A stretch of DNA of 64,000 bases from positions 1 through 64,000 of the forward strand of contig NZ_DASVCJ010000059.1 in NCBI RefSeq assembly GCF_036381655.1. Direction: 5' to 3'. The notes under the pieces were generated by a model that had not been told where the DNA came from, searched no databases, and saw nothing but the letters and a program-made list of their open reading frames with translations. A program made the translations under genes and the position numbers. Position 1 is the stretch's first letter, and each line of letters starts with the position of its first letter. This document shows positions 34,679-44,036 of this stretch, one piece after another. The DNA comes from Ferrovibrio sp036381655 (GTDB lineage Bacteria; Pseudomonadota; Alphaproteobacteria; Ferrovibrionales; Ferrovibrionaceae).

Positions 34679-35152
34679 CGGGCGATTCCATATCCCGCTG
34701 GCTCAGGAAGCGGCGTTTTCCTCGCGCATAAAGAGCAACCTGTGCGCGAGAACACGTCAGCCCCATTGCCCTAATTTCCGCCTATATATGCGGCCTTTCC
34801 GAGGCTGCCTGAAAACCGGGCGGGCGCGGTGCATACCTTATAACGATTTGAACTTACTCTAGTTTTCGCTGGATGAACCCGTCCGGCGGGAGCAGCCGCA
34901 GACAACTCCCCACGACTTTTTAAGAATATCTCTAAAGTTTAGTACATACGTGAATAACGAGGATAACCGGGTTAAATGGTTAATTTTGCGGAAAATATTT
35001 TGGTTGACTCTGCGTAAAACTGATTAGCAACTATAGCGAGATTCCGAGGGGGTGTTTCAGTAGCGAGGGGGTCCTTCCGTTCAGTATCTGAGCTTGCGTA
35101 ATCCAAGTCTTCGCGTTCGCCGGGGTGGGATTTCAACTGCAAGGGAAGAAAT
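34679..35152. other. 474-bp intergenic region, AT-rich in its second half
   Basis: The first 130 bp are GC-rich and unremarkable. About 34900-35060 is much richer in A and T than the rest of the window and probably holds the promoter of the degenerate-EAL pair. A TTGACT at 35004 has no well-spaced -10 partner, so I do not call a promoter. No gene is visible. Confidence 0.6.
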
Positions 35153-36481
35153 ATGGCTGGATTCCATACCACCGCACTCACCCGCAGATGCATCGCCAAG
35201 GACGAAACCCGGCAGGCGCTGCTGCGCCTGGCGGAGGACCTGCCCGGCAACCCGGACCGCATCGCGCTGCTGTTCGATTTTTCGGGCATTCCTGAAATCA
35301 AGAACCGGCTCTTCTTCCGGTCGATGATCCACTATCTGGAAGACTGCGCCGGCGCGAAACCGCTGACCGTCACGCCCGTCGCGATGAACTGCGTGGTGCT
35401 GATCGCCGATAGCGACGCCGCCCGCGCCATTCTCGCGCAGATGAAGAAATTCGCGACCTTCCTGCGCTATCAGCGGCATGGCACGTTCGAGGTGAGCTGC
35501 TTCGATCTGCGGCGCGGCCACCGCCAGTTCGCCGAGGTCCTCCGCCGGCTTATGGAACAGCGGCCGCCGCCGGCGCCGGACCGCACGCTGTGTTTCAAGG
35601 AGGCGGCGCCGCCCAGCATGGAGGCGCTGGACAGCATGATCACTGTCGGCCGCATCTTCGGCCATGCCGATATCTCCGTGCTGCTGCGCAACCAGGACAT
35701 CTGGTTCTTTCCGCCCGATGCCGCGCCGGTCACGATCGGCCGCGAATTCTGGCTGTCGATGAGCGCCGTCGAAAGCCTGCTCAATATTCCGCTGCTGCGG
35801 GATTCGTGGCTGTTCGACCGCACCACGCAGTTCGCCGATCACCGCGTGCTGATGCATATGCTGCATATGAGCCGGCCCTTCCCGCTGCCGCACAGCATCA
35901 ATCTGCACCTGGCGACGATCTTCACCGGCGATTTCCGCCGCTTTGCCACCGCCCTGCGCGGATCGCGCCCGCAGCGCGCGGCGCGGCGCCACGATCTCAT
36001 CGTGGAATTGCCGGCGCAGGAATGCGTGCTGTATCCCGAAGCCTTCGCCGCCGCCGTCGACATCCTCGAGGAGCAGGAGATCTGCGTCGCGCTCGACCGG
36101 CTGCTGTGGCAGGACCTGCCGCAGGTGCCCGAGGCGATCGCCGGCCGCGCCAGCTACATCAAGATCGCCTGGTCGTCGATGGCGGACAACATGGCCAGGA
36201 TCGCCGACAGCAGCGACGCGGAAGGCATGATCGCGCTGATCGAACGGTTCGGCAGCGACAAGATCGTGCTGACGCGCTGCGATCATCCCGACGCGGTCGA
36301 ACGCGGGCTGCGGCTGGGCGTGCGGCGCTTTCAGGGCCGCGGCATCAACCGCTTCCTGTTCAGCGTCGATGCGGTCGAACGGGTGCTGGGGCAGATCGCC
36401 GCCACCAGCGTCGCCAAATCGCTCACGCGGCAGCGGGCGCCGCGCCGCCGCGAGCACCAGCCTCTGGAAAGCTGCGTCTAG
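35153..36481 (+). CDS. Protein with degenerate EAL domain, tandem copy 1
   Basis: The 442-aa protein has a first region of about 200 residues that I do not recognise (ALLFDFSGIPEIKNRLFFRS, FEVSCFDLRRGHRQFAEVLR) and a second half with the skeleton of an EAL phosphodiesterase domain. It keeps the SVNLS-like SINLHL (N250), the Glu in LIVELPAQE (E285), the first Asp of DDFG (ALDRL, D315), the Lys of KID (YIKIAW, K337) and QG (Q394). The EAL Glu, the second Asp and the EGVE Glu are lost. Hydrolysis of c-di-GMP is therefore unlikely; binding or a protein-protein role is more plausible. The start follows GGAAGAA. A paralogue follows. Confidence 0.72.
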   Translation: MAGFHTTALTRRCIAKDETRQALLRLAEDLPGNPDRIALLFDFSGIPEIKNRLFFRSMIHYLEDCAGAKPLTVTPVAMNCVVLIADSDAARAILAQMKKFATFLRYQRHGTFEVSCFDLRRGHRQFAEVLRRLMEQRPPPAPDRTLCFKEAAPPSMEALDSMITVGRIFGHADISVLLRNQDIWFFPPDAAPVTIGREFWLSMSAVESLLNIPLLRDSWLFDRTTQFADHRVLMHMLHMSRPFPLPHSINLHLATIFTGDFRRFATALRGSRPQRAARRHDLIVELPAQECVLYPEAFAAAVDILEEQEICVALDRLLWQDLPQVPEAIAGRASYIKIAWSSMADNMARIADSSDAEGMIALIERFGSDKIVLTRCDHPDAVERGLRLGVRRFQGRGINRFLFSVDAVERVLGQIAATSVAKSLTRQRAPRRREHQPLESCV

Positions 36482-36734
36482 CCATGCAACGCGACGCCAC
36501 AGCGACACATCGCAACGCCAGGCGGCGCGCAGAATCCGACGCCGCAGGACCGCGGCGCGGCGAATCGATCTATCACCCGAGCAGTAACAGGCGGTTTCCC
36601 GTCTTTGTCGAAGGCGCCACATTGGCAGTCTTTTCAAACCGGGCAGGCCAATTCCGCATAAGGCGGCATGTCTGCACCGGATCTTCCACAGCGTCCAATC
36701 CGTCAGGGCAGAAAGCAATTGGGGGTAAAGGACC

Positions 36735-38108
36735 ATGGTTGGATTTCACACGGCCGCACTGACCCAAAGGTGCATCGCCAGGGACCATACGCGCCAGGCG
36801 CTGCTCCGCATCGCCGAGGACGAAACGCCGGGCCAGCCGGACCGGCTGGCGCTATTGTTCGATTTCTCCGGCATTCCGGAAATCGGCAACAGGCTGTTCT
36901 TCCGCGCCATGCTGCGCTTCCTCGAAGAAGGCACCGGCGGCAGGCCGCTTGCCGTCGTGCCGATCGCCTTGAACTGCGTGGTGGCGATCACCGACAGCGA
37001 TACGGCGCGGATCATCCTGGAGCAGATGAACCGGCTGGCATCCTTCCTGCGCGAACGGCGGCATGGCAGCTTCGAGGTCAGTTGCTTCGATCTCAAGCGC
37101 GGCCATTGGCAATTCGCCGAAATCTGCCGCCGGCTGGCGGCCGAACGCCCGGCGCCGGCGCCGGACCGCAGTCTCTGCCTCAAGGAAGACGCGCCGCCCG
37201 GCATGGAGGCGCTCGATACGCTGATCACCGTCGGCGAGGTCCTCGGCCGCGCCGATATCGCCACTTTGCTGCGCCAGCAGAGCGTCTGGTTCTTTCCGCC
37301 CGATGCCGCGCCGGTCAAGGTCGGCCGCGAATTCTGGATCTCCATGCGCGCCGTGGAAAAGCTGCTCGGCCTGCCGCTGGCGCAGCATCCCTGGCTGTTC
37401 GAACGGACGACGCAGTTCGCCGATCATTGCGTTCTGACGCATATGCTGCAGAACCTTGGGCCATTGTCCCTGCCGCTCGGCATCAATCTGCATCTGGCCA
37501 CGATCTTCACTGGCGATTTCCGCCGCTTCGCCTTCGGCCTGCGCGGCGCGGGCGCGCGGCAGGCGGCGCATCGCCATGACCTGATCGTGGAGCTGCCGGT
37601 CCAGGAATGCCTGCAATATCCGGAGGCCTATGCCCCCGCGGCCGACATTCTCGATGAGCAGGGCATCTGCATCGCGCTCGACCGATTGCAGTGGCAGGAT
37701 CTGGCCGCGCTGCCCGAAGCGATCGCCCGCCGCGCCACCTACATCAAGGTGATCTGGCCGTCCGTCGCCGGCCATGCGGCGCAGGCGTCGGACGCCGAAG
37801 GCATGGCCGCCATGGCGACGCTTCTGGAGCGCTTCGGCGCCGACAAGCTGGTGCTGACGCGCTGCGATCATCCCGACGCGATCGGGCAGGGCCTGCGGCT
37901 CGGCATCCGCCGCTTCCAGGGCCGCGGCATCACCCGCTACCTGTTCAATACCCGGTCGGTCGAGCGGCTGCTGGGCCGGCGGATCGCCAGCCATCTCTTC
38001 AGGCCATGGCATCTGCGCCTGCCGGCGGCGGGATCAGAGCCGGCAGCGCCAGGAACGGCAGCGCCAGGAACGGGCCCAGGCCGTCCCGGTCCGGAATATC
38101 ACATCTAG
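36735..38108 (+). CDS. Protein with degenerate EAL domain, tandem copy 2
   Basis: This 457-aa protein is a close paralogue of the gene at 35153 over its full length: same N-terminal blocks (RLALLFDFSGIPEIGNRLFFRA, GSFEVSCFDLKRGHWQFAEI) and same eroded EAL residues (GINLHLATIF, DLIVELPVQE, IALDRLQW, YIKVIWPS, RRFQGRGITRYLF). It differs in a longer Pro/Ala/Gly tail. The 253-bp gap between the copies has no gene. Divergence between the copies suggests an old duplication with both kept. Function unknown. Confidence 0.72.
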   Translation: MVGFHTAALTQRCIARDHTRQALLRIAEDETPGQPDRLALLFDFSGIPEIGNRLFFRAMLRFLEEGTGGRPLAVVPIALNCVVAITDSDTARIILEQMNRLASFLRERRHGSFEVSCFDLKRGHWQFAEICRRLAAERPAPAPDRSLCLKEDAPPGMEALDTLITVGEVLGRADIATLLRQQSVWFFPPDAAPVKVGREFWISMRAVEKLLGLPLAQHPWLFERTTQFADHCVLTHMLQNLGPLSLPLGINLHLATIFTGDFRRFAFGLRGAGARQAAHRHDLIVELPVQECLQYPEAYAPAADILDEQGICIALDRLQWQDLAALPEAIARRATYIKVIWPSVAGHAAQASDAEGMAAMATLLERFGADKLVLTRCDHPDAIGQGLRLGIRRFQGRGITRYLFNTRSVERLLGRRIASHLFRPWHLRLPAAGSEPAAPGTAAPGTGPGRPGPEYHI

Positions 38109-38146
38109 AAACTCCCAGACGGGCGGGTCTGAGGCGGCAAGCCCGT

Positions 38147-38776
38147 TCAGTGAACGAGGACGAAGATGCCGAGCACGGCGATGCCGGCGCCCGCCAGGCG
38201 GACGAGCTGCGGCCGCGCAAGGCGCTGCGCCAGTGCCGCAACGGTGATGCCGCCCGCATGCAGCAGGGCGGTCGCCGCCAGCATGCCGGCGGCATAGCGC
38301 GCCGCCTGCATCATGCCGGCCTGCGCCGCGACGGGCAGTTCGGTGCCATGGGCATGGCCATGGAAGACCGCCGCCGCCGCCGTGCAGAGCAGGGCGAGCC
38401 AGAGCGGCGGCTGGGCGGCAAGCGCGACCAGCAGGCCGAAGGCGAGCAGCGAAACCGCGATGCCGAGTTCGACGCCGGGCAGGGCGAGGCCGACGAAGCC
38501 GAGCGCGAAGCCGGCGGCCATCGGCAGCACGAACGCCAGCGGCAGCAGCCACAAGGCCCGGCGCTCGCCGCGCGCCGAGAGCTGCAGCGCCCAGAGGCCG
38601 ACCGCGATCATCGCCAGCAGGTGGTCGAAACCGCTGAAGGGATGCGCAAATCCGCTGCCGAAACCGGCGGCACCGCCCGCAGGCGCGATGCCGACATGGG
38701 CGAAGGCGGGCTGGCTCAGCGCAACGGCGGACCCGGCCGTCAGGGCAGGCAGCATGAGCTTGCGGATCAAGGACAT
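38147..38776 (-). CDS. hupE: HupE/UreJ-type metal permease (probable cobalt uptake)
   Basis: The 209-aa protein has a signal peptide (cleavage near QPAFAHVG), the HupE/UreJ motif HPFSGFDHLLAMIAVGLWA (about residues 45-63) and a second His block VFHGHAHGTELP, plus about six transmembrane helices. The family carries Ni2+ or Co2+. The divergent cobW gene is riboswitch-controlled and the next 17 kb make cobalamin, so cobalt is the likely ion here. It shares the 400-bp divergent region with the riboswitch. Confidence 0.83.
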   Translation of the reverse strand: MSLIRKLMLPALTAGSAVALSQPAFAHVGIAPAGGAAGFGSGFAHPFSGFDHLLAMIAVGLWALQLSARGERRALWLLPLAFVLPMAAGFALGFVGLALPGVELGIAVSLLAFGLLVALAAQPPLWLALLCTAAAAVFHGHAHGTELPVAAQAGMMQAARYAAGMLAATALLHAGGITVAALAQRLARPQLVRLAGAGIAVLGIFVLVH

Positions 38777-38840
38777 ATGCTTAACCTTTCTGCGAATCTA
38801 GGGCGGCCCACCGCTTCCCTTTTGCCCAAGCGCGGCGCGT

Positions 38841-38869
38841 TTGACAAGTCATGACGGCAGGCTTACGGT
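38841..38869 (+). promoter_or_regulatory. Promoter of the cobalamin operon
   Basis: TTGACA (38841-38846), a 17-bp spacer and TACGGT (38864-38869) lie just upstream of the riboswitch. The -35 is perfect; the -10 matches TATAAT at 3 positions. Confidence 0.6.
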
Positions 38870-38879
38870 CCCGCGCGAT

Positions 38880-39090
38880 GGTTCGCTGAGGCCTTTTCGA
38901 AGGCGGAAGCGATGAAAAGGGAACGCGGTGCGGCGGATTTTACGTCTCAGCCCAAGCCGCGGCAGCCCCCGCTACGGTAGGCGGCGAGCCCCATGCAACA
39001 GGCCACTGGCGCGCATCGCGCCGGGAAGGCGCATGAGCGGCGACAACCCGCGAGCCCGGAGACCTGCCATCGCATCGGTCGGAGCGAAGC
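38880..39090 (+). promoter_or_regulatory. Cobalamin (AdoCbl) riboswitch
   Basis: The conserved core is present in order: AAAAGGGAACGCGGTG (38915-38930), GCAGCCCCCGCTACGGTAG (38962-38980), CCACTGGCGC (39003-39012), GGGAAGGCGC and the B12 box AGCCCGGAGACCTGCC (39053-39068). It lies in the leader of cobW and would shut down expression of the following cobalamin genes when AdoCbl is plentiful. The expression platform between 39070 and 39177 should mask the cobW start. Confidence 0.94.
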
Positions 39091-39176
39091 CGCCGGACGG
39101 GGTGTGCCGGCGTCAGGCCCGCGGCAAAACCGCCAGGCTGCTTTGCGACGGCGTTTGCGAGTCAGGCGCTGCCTTT

Positions 39177-40223
39177 ATGACGACGACGACATCTGCCCGG
39201 AAAATCCCAGCCACCGTCATCACCGGCTTCCTCGGCGCCGGCAAGACCACCTTGATCCGCCATCTGCTCGGCCATGCCAAAGGCCGGCGGCTGGCGCTGA
39301 TCGTCAACGAATTCGGCGAAGTCGGCGTCGACGGCGAGTTGCTGAAAAGCTGCGGCGCGCCCGATTGCGGCGCGGACGACATCGTCGAACTGGCCAATGG
39401 CTGCCTGTGCTGCACCGTGGCCGACGATTTCCTTCCGACCTTGCAGGCCTTGCTCGACCGGCCGCAGCCGCCGGAGCATATCGTCATCGAAACCTCCGGC
39501 CTGGCCCTGCCCAAGCCGCTGGTGCAGGCCTTCGCCTGGCCGGGCGTCAAGGCGCGCAGCACCGTCGATGGCGTGATCACTGTCGTCGATGCCGCCGCCG
39601 TCGCCGAGGGCCGGTTCGCCGATGACGAGGCGGCGCTCGCCGCGCAGCGGGCGGCCGATCCCAATCTCGATCACGACAACCCGCTGGAGGAATTGTTCGA
39701 GGATCAGCTCGCCTGCGCCGATCTGGTGCTGCTGAACAAGGCCGATCTGCTGAACGCGGCGGGCCAGGCGCTGGTGCGCGCACGCATCGCCCCGCATCTG
39801 CGGCCCGGCGTCAAGGCATTGCCGGTGCAACATGGCGAGATCGCGCCCGAAATCCTGCTCGGCCTGCAGGCGGCGGCGGAAGACGATCTCGCCGCGCGCA
39901 AATCCCATCACGATGCGGAGCAAGGCGAACACGATCACGACGATTTTGCCAGCTTCGCCGTCACCCTGCCGGAGCAGCCGGCGCCGGAGGCGCTGATCGC
40001 GCGGCTTGCGCCGTTGATCGCAACCCATGATATTCTGCGGATCAAGGGCTTTGCCGCCATCGCCGGCAAAACCATGCGGCTGGTGCTGCAGGGCGTTGGC
40101 GGGCGGCTGAGCCATTATTACGATCGCGACTGGGACAGCAGCGAAACGCGGGCGACCAGACTGGTGCTGATCGGCCGGGCCGGCCTCGACGAGGCGGCGA
40201 TCCGCGCGGCGCTCGAAGCCTGA
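39177..40223 (+). CDS. cobW: Cobalamin biosynthesis GTPase CobW
   Basis: The 348-aa G3E GTPase has Walker A GFLGAGKTTLIRH, the metal-binding NGCLCCTV (CXCC), the ETSGLALP switch, LLNKADLL guanine specificity, and a His-rich patch (SHHDAEQGEHDHDD) before the CobW C-terminal domain. It is thought to deliver cobalt to the chelatase. It is the first gene behind the riboswitch; ATG 39177 lies close to the regulated region. cobN follows 24 bp later. Confidence 0.95.
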   Translation: MTTTTSARKIPATVITGFLGAGKTTLIRHLLGHAKGRRLALIVNEFGEVGVDGELLKSCGAPDCGADDIVELANGCLCCTVADDFLPTLQALLDRPQPPEHIVIETSGLALPKPLVQAFAWPGVKARSTVDGVITVVDAAAVAEGRFADDEAALAAQRAADPNLDHDNPLEELFEDQLACADLVLLNKADLLNAAGQALVRARIAPHLRPGVKALPVQHGEIAPEILLGLQAAAEDDLAARKSHHDAEQGEHDHDDFASFAVTLPEQPAPEALIARLAPLIATHDILRIKGFAAIAGKTMRLVLQGVGGRLSHYYDRDWDSSETRATRLVLIGRAGLDEAAIRAALEA

Positions 40224-40247
40224 CGCCATACTGGGGAGACGGCGCGC

Positions 40248-43200
40248 GTGCATCTGCTCAATGCCATACCGGGCGGCGCGGCGACGGCGGAAGGCGCCGT
40301 CGACCTCAGGCAGTCGCCCGGCGATATCGTGGTATTGAGCGCGGCTGATAGCGAACTGGCCGCCCTGAGCGCCGCCCATGCGGCGCAGCCGCCGGATGCG
40401 CCGAGCCTGCGGCTGGCCAATTTCCTGCAGCTCAGCCATCCCTTTTCGGTCGATCTCTATGTCGAGCAGACCCTGCGCCATGCCAAGCTGGTGATCCTGC
40501 GCCTGCTCGGCGGCCAGAGCTACTGGACCTACGGCGTCGAGCGCCTGAGCGATCTGTGCCGCAGCGCCAATATCGCCCTGGCCATTTTGCCGGGCGACCG
40601 CCAGCCCGATCCCGGCCTGGACGGCTTTTCCACCATCGACGATGCCGCGCGCGATCGGCTTTTCGCCTATTTCCGCGAAGGCGGCGTCGCCAACCTGACC
40701 AATGCGCTGGCCTTCGCCGCGACGCTGATCGGCCGCGACATGGCCTATGCGCCGGCCAGGCCGCTGCCGCCCGCCGGGCTGTACTGGCCGGGCCATGCCG
40801 ATCCCGACCTCGGCCTGCTGCAATCGATCTGCGCCGGGCGCGGGGCGGCGCCGCAGGCGGTGGCGGCCATCGTCTTCTACCGCGCGCTGCTGCAGGCCGG
40901 CGACGTCGCGCCGGTCGATGCGCTGATCGAAAGCCTGAGCGCGGCCGGCCTCAATCCGCTGCCGATCTACGTCACCAGCCTGAAGGACCGGCTGTCCGCC
41001 GATATCGTCTCGGCCCTGCTCGAGCAGGCGCCGCCGGACGTGATCATCAATGCGACCAGCTTCGCCGTCGGCAGTCCGAACAGGACCATCGGCCAGGGCG
41101 AGGCGGACGATCCGCTCTCGGCCTGCGACTGCCCGGTGCTGCAGGTTGTCTTCGCCAGCAATCCGGAAGCGCAATGGCAGGAGGGCACGCGCGGCCTGAA
41201 TGCGCGCGATCTCGCCATCTCGGTGGTGCTGCCGGAGATCGACGGCCGCATTCTGTCGCGCGCCATCGCCTTCAAGGCGGAAGCCGAGTTCGACCGCCGC
41301 ACCGAATGCAGCATCATCCGCCTGCGGCCGCGCGAGGACCGCGTGCGCTTCACCGCGGAACTCGCCGCGCGCTGGTCGCGGCTGGCGCGGCTGGCGCCGG
41401 AAGAGCGCAAGGTGGCGCTGGTGCTGGCCAATTATCCGAACCGCGACGGCCGCATCGGCAACGGCGTCGGACTGGATACGCCGCAAAGCGCCGTGCGCAT
41501 CCTGCGCGCCATGAAAGACGCCGGCTATACGCTGAACGCGATCCCGGTCAGCGGCAACCGGCTGATCGAAGCCCTGCGCGAAGGCGCGACCAACGATCTT
41601 TCCGCCTTGCCGCAGCGCATCGCGCGCGTCTGCTATCCGCTGGCCTCCTATCGCCGCTTCTTCGCCGCCCTGCCGGCCGCCGTGCAGGCGGCGATCCTCG
41701 AGCGCTGGGGCGCGCCGGAGGACGATCCGTCCCTGCGCGACATGCCCGATGGCGGGCGCGGCTTCGCCCTGCCGGTGCTGCCGCTCGACAACGTCGCGGT
41801 AATGATCCAGCCGGCGCGCGGCTACCATGTCGATCCGGCCAAGACCTATCACGACCCCGACCTGGTGCCGCCGCATCATTATCTCGCCGCCTATGCCTGG
41901 CTGCGCGAGGATTTCAAAGCCGATGCAGTGATCCATTGCGGCAAGCACGGCAATCTCGAATGGCTGCCGGGCAAGGCGCTGGCGCTGTCCGCCGCATGCC
42001 TGCCGGAAGCCGTGCTCGGCCCGCTGCCGCAGCTCTATCCCTTCATCGTCAACGATCCCGGCGAAGGCACCCAGGCCAAGCGCCGCACCGCGGCGGTGAT
42101 CGTCGATCATCTCACTCCGCCGCTGACGCGGGCCGAGATCTACGGCGACCTCGCCGCCCTCGAACAGCTCGTCGATGAATATTACGAGGCCGCCGGGCTG
42201 GACCGCCGCCGCCTGCCGCTGCTGGCCGACCGCATCCTGGCCGAGGCGCGCCGCATCGGCCTGGACGCCGATTGCGACATCGCGCCCGACGAGGATGCCG
42301 ATGCCGCCCTGCTGAAGATCGACAATCATCTCTGCGACCTGAAGGAATTGCAGATCCGCGACGGCCTGCATGTCTTCGGCCAGAGGCCGCAGGGCGAGGC
42401 GCTGATCGATCTTCTGCTGGCGCTGGTGCGGCTGCCGCGCGGGCCGGTCGACCGCCAGAGCGGCAAGGCCGGCAATCAGTCGCTGCTGCGCGCGCTGGCC
42501 GAGGATCTGGGGCTGGGCTGCGATCCGCTCGAGGTCGATTTCGCCGCGCCCTGGACCGGCCCGCGGCCCGGTCTTCTGAAGGACATCCACGCCGCGCCCT
42601 GGCGCAGTTGCGGCGACACCGTCGAGCGGCTGGAAATCCTGGCCAAGCAGCTGGTCTCCGACCGCCGTATGCCGCATCCCGATTGGGAGAATACCCATGC
42701 GGTGCTGCACGAGATCGATTTCCGCCTGCGCCCCGCCGTGTTGCGATGCGGCCAGGAGGAGATGCAGACCCTGCTGCGCGGCCTGGAGGGCCGTTTCGTG
42801 CCGCCGGGCCCGAGCGGCGCGCCGACGCGCGGCCGGCCCGACGTGCTGCCGACCGGGCGCAATTTCTACTCGCTGGACGCCCGCGCGCTGCCGACGCCGG
42901 CGGCCTGGACCCTGGGCTGGCGCTCGGCCGATGCGCTGCTGCAGCGGCATCGCCAGGATCACGGCGAATGGCCGCGCGCCATCCTGCTCAACGCCTGGGG
43001 CACGGCCAACATGCGCACCGGCGGCGACGACATCGCCCAGGCGCTGGCGCTGATCGGCGCAAGACCCACCTGGGAGGGCGCGTCGGGACGGGTGACCGGC
43101 TTCGAGATCGTGCCGCTCGACCTGCTCGACCGGCCGCGCATCGACGTGACCCTGAAGGTGAGCGGCTTCTTCCGCGACGCCTTCCCGGCGCAGGTCGCCC

Positions 43201-44036
43201 TGTTCGACGCCGCCGTGCGCGCCGTGCAGGCCCTGGACGAGCCCGACTACCTCAATCCGCTGGCCGCCCGCGCCAAGGCCGAGGCGGCGCGGCTGATGGC
43301 GGAGGGCATGAGCGCGGCCGAGGCCAGGCGGCGCGCCGGCTATCGCGTTTTCGGCGCCAAGCCGGGCGCCTATGGCGCCGGGCTGCAGGCGCTGATCGAC
43401 GAGAGCGGCTGGGAGACCAGCGACGACCTGGCGCGCGCCTATATCGCCTGGGGCTCCTATGCCTATGGCATGGAGGAGGACGGCGTCGAGGACCGCGAGG
43501 CCTTCACGCAGCGCCTGAGCGATGTCGATACCGTGGTGCAGAACCAGGACAACCGCGAGCACGACCTGCTCGATTCCGACGATTACTACCAGTTCGAGGG
43601 CGGCGCGATGGCCGCCGTGCGCTATGCCTCCGGCGCGCAGCCGAGCGCGTACCACAACGATCACTCGCGGCCGGAGAATCCGCGCATCCGCCGCCTGGAG
43701 GAAGAAATCGCCCGCATCGTGCGCGGCCGCGCCGCCAATCCGAAATGGATCAACGGCGTCAAGCGCCACGGCTACAAGGGCGCCTTCGAGATCGCCGCCA
43801 CGCTGGATTATCTCTTCGCCTTCGCCGCCACCACGCGGCTGGTCGGCAACCATCATTTCGACCTGCTCTACGACGCCTATCTCGGCGATGCCGAGACGCG
43901 CGCCTTCATCGAACAGAACAATCCCGCCGCCGCCAGGGAGATCGCCGCCCGCTTCCAGGAGGCGATCCGCCGCAACCTGTGGCGCCCGCGCGCCAACAGC
44001 ACCACCGACCTGCTTGCAAAAATGAGTGCCGCATGA
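40248..44036 (+). CDS. cobN: Aerobic cobaltochelatase subunit CobN
   Basis: The 1262-aa CobN/magnesium-chelatase H-type subunit binds hydrogenobyrinic acid a,c-diamide and, with CobS and CobT, inserts Co2+ using ATP. Blocks seen: GDIVVLSAADSELAAL at the start, LGGQSYWTYGVERL, VIHCGKHGNLEWLPGKAL (conserved His/Glu region), and TVVQNQDNREHDLLDSDDYYQFEGG near the end. Length is normal (about 1200-1280). The start is GTG 40248. CobS and CobT are not in this window. The end overlaps cobO (ATGA). Confidence 0.96.
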   Translation: MHLLNAIPGGAATAEGAVDLRQSPGDIVVLSAADSELAALSAAHAAQPPDAPSLRLANFLQLSHPFSVDLYVEQTLRHAKLVILRLLGGQSYWTYGVERLSDLCRSANIALAILPGDRQPDPGLDGFSTIDDAARDRLFAYFREGGVANLTNALAFAATLIGRDMAYAPARPLPPAGLYWPGHADPDLGLLQSICAGRGAAPQAVAAIVFYRALLQAGDVAPVDALIESLSAAGLNPLPIYVTSLKDRLSADIVSALLEQAPPDVIINATSFAVGSPNRTIGQGEADDPLSACDCPVLQVVFASNPEAQWQEGTRGLNARDLAISVVLPEIDGRILSRAIAFKAEAEFDRRTECSIIRLRPREDRVRFTAELAARWSRLARLAPEERKVALVLANYPNRDGRIGNGVGLDTPQSAVRILRAMKDAGYTLNAIPVSGNRLIEALREGATNDLSALPQRIARVCYPLASYRRFFAALPAAVQAAILERWGAPEDDPSLRDMPDGGRGFALPVLPLDNVAVMIQPARGYHVDPAKTYHDPDLVPPHHYLAAYAWLREDFKADAVIHCGKHGNLEWLPGKALALSAACLPEAVLGPLPQLYPFIVNDPGEGTQAKRRTAAVIVDHLTPPLTRAEIYGDLAALEQLVDEYYEAAGLDRRRLPLLADRILAEARRIGLDADCDIAPDEDADAALLKIDNHLCDLKELQIRDGLHVFGQRPQGEALIDLLLALVRLPRGPVDRQSGKAGNQSLLRALAEDLGLGCDPLEVDFAAPWTGPRPGLLKDIHAAPWRSCGDTVERLEILAKQLVSDRRMPHPDWENTHAVLHEIDFRLRPAVLRCGQEEMQTLLRGLEGRFVPPGPSGAPTRGRPDVLPTGRNFYSLDARALPTPAAWTLGWRSADALLQRHRQDHGEWPRAILLNAWGTANMRTGGDDIAQALALIGARPTWEGASGRVTGFEIVPLDLLDRPRIDVTLKVSGFFRDAFPAQVALFDAAVRAVQALDEPDYLNPLAARAKAEAARLMAEGMSAAEARRRAGYRVFGAKPGAYGAGLQALIDESGWETSDDLARAYIAWGSYAYGMEEDGVEDREAFTQRLSDVDTVVQNQDNREHDLLDSDDYYQFEGGAMAAVRYASGAQPSAYHNDHSRPENPRIRRLEEEIARIVRGRAANPKWINGVKRHGYKGAFEIAATLDYLFAFAATTRLVGNHHFDLLYDAYLGDAETRAFIEQNNPAAAREIAARFQEAIRRNLWRPRANSTTDLLAKMSAA

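Noticed and set aside
34900..35060. A sigma-70 promoter in the AT-rich region before the degenerate-EAL pair
   Set aside because: TTGACT at 35004 has no TATAAT-like hexamer at 16-18 bp, so I cannot place a promoter with confidence.
39162..43856. A 1564-codon open frame antisense to cobW and cobN
   Set aside because: It is a shadow of the GC-rich codon use of cobN. Its translation is Arg/Gln/His/Gly-rich with no domain, while the opposite strand is an unmistakable CobN.
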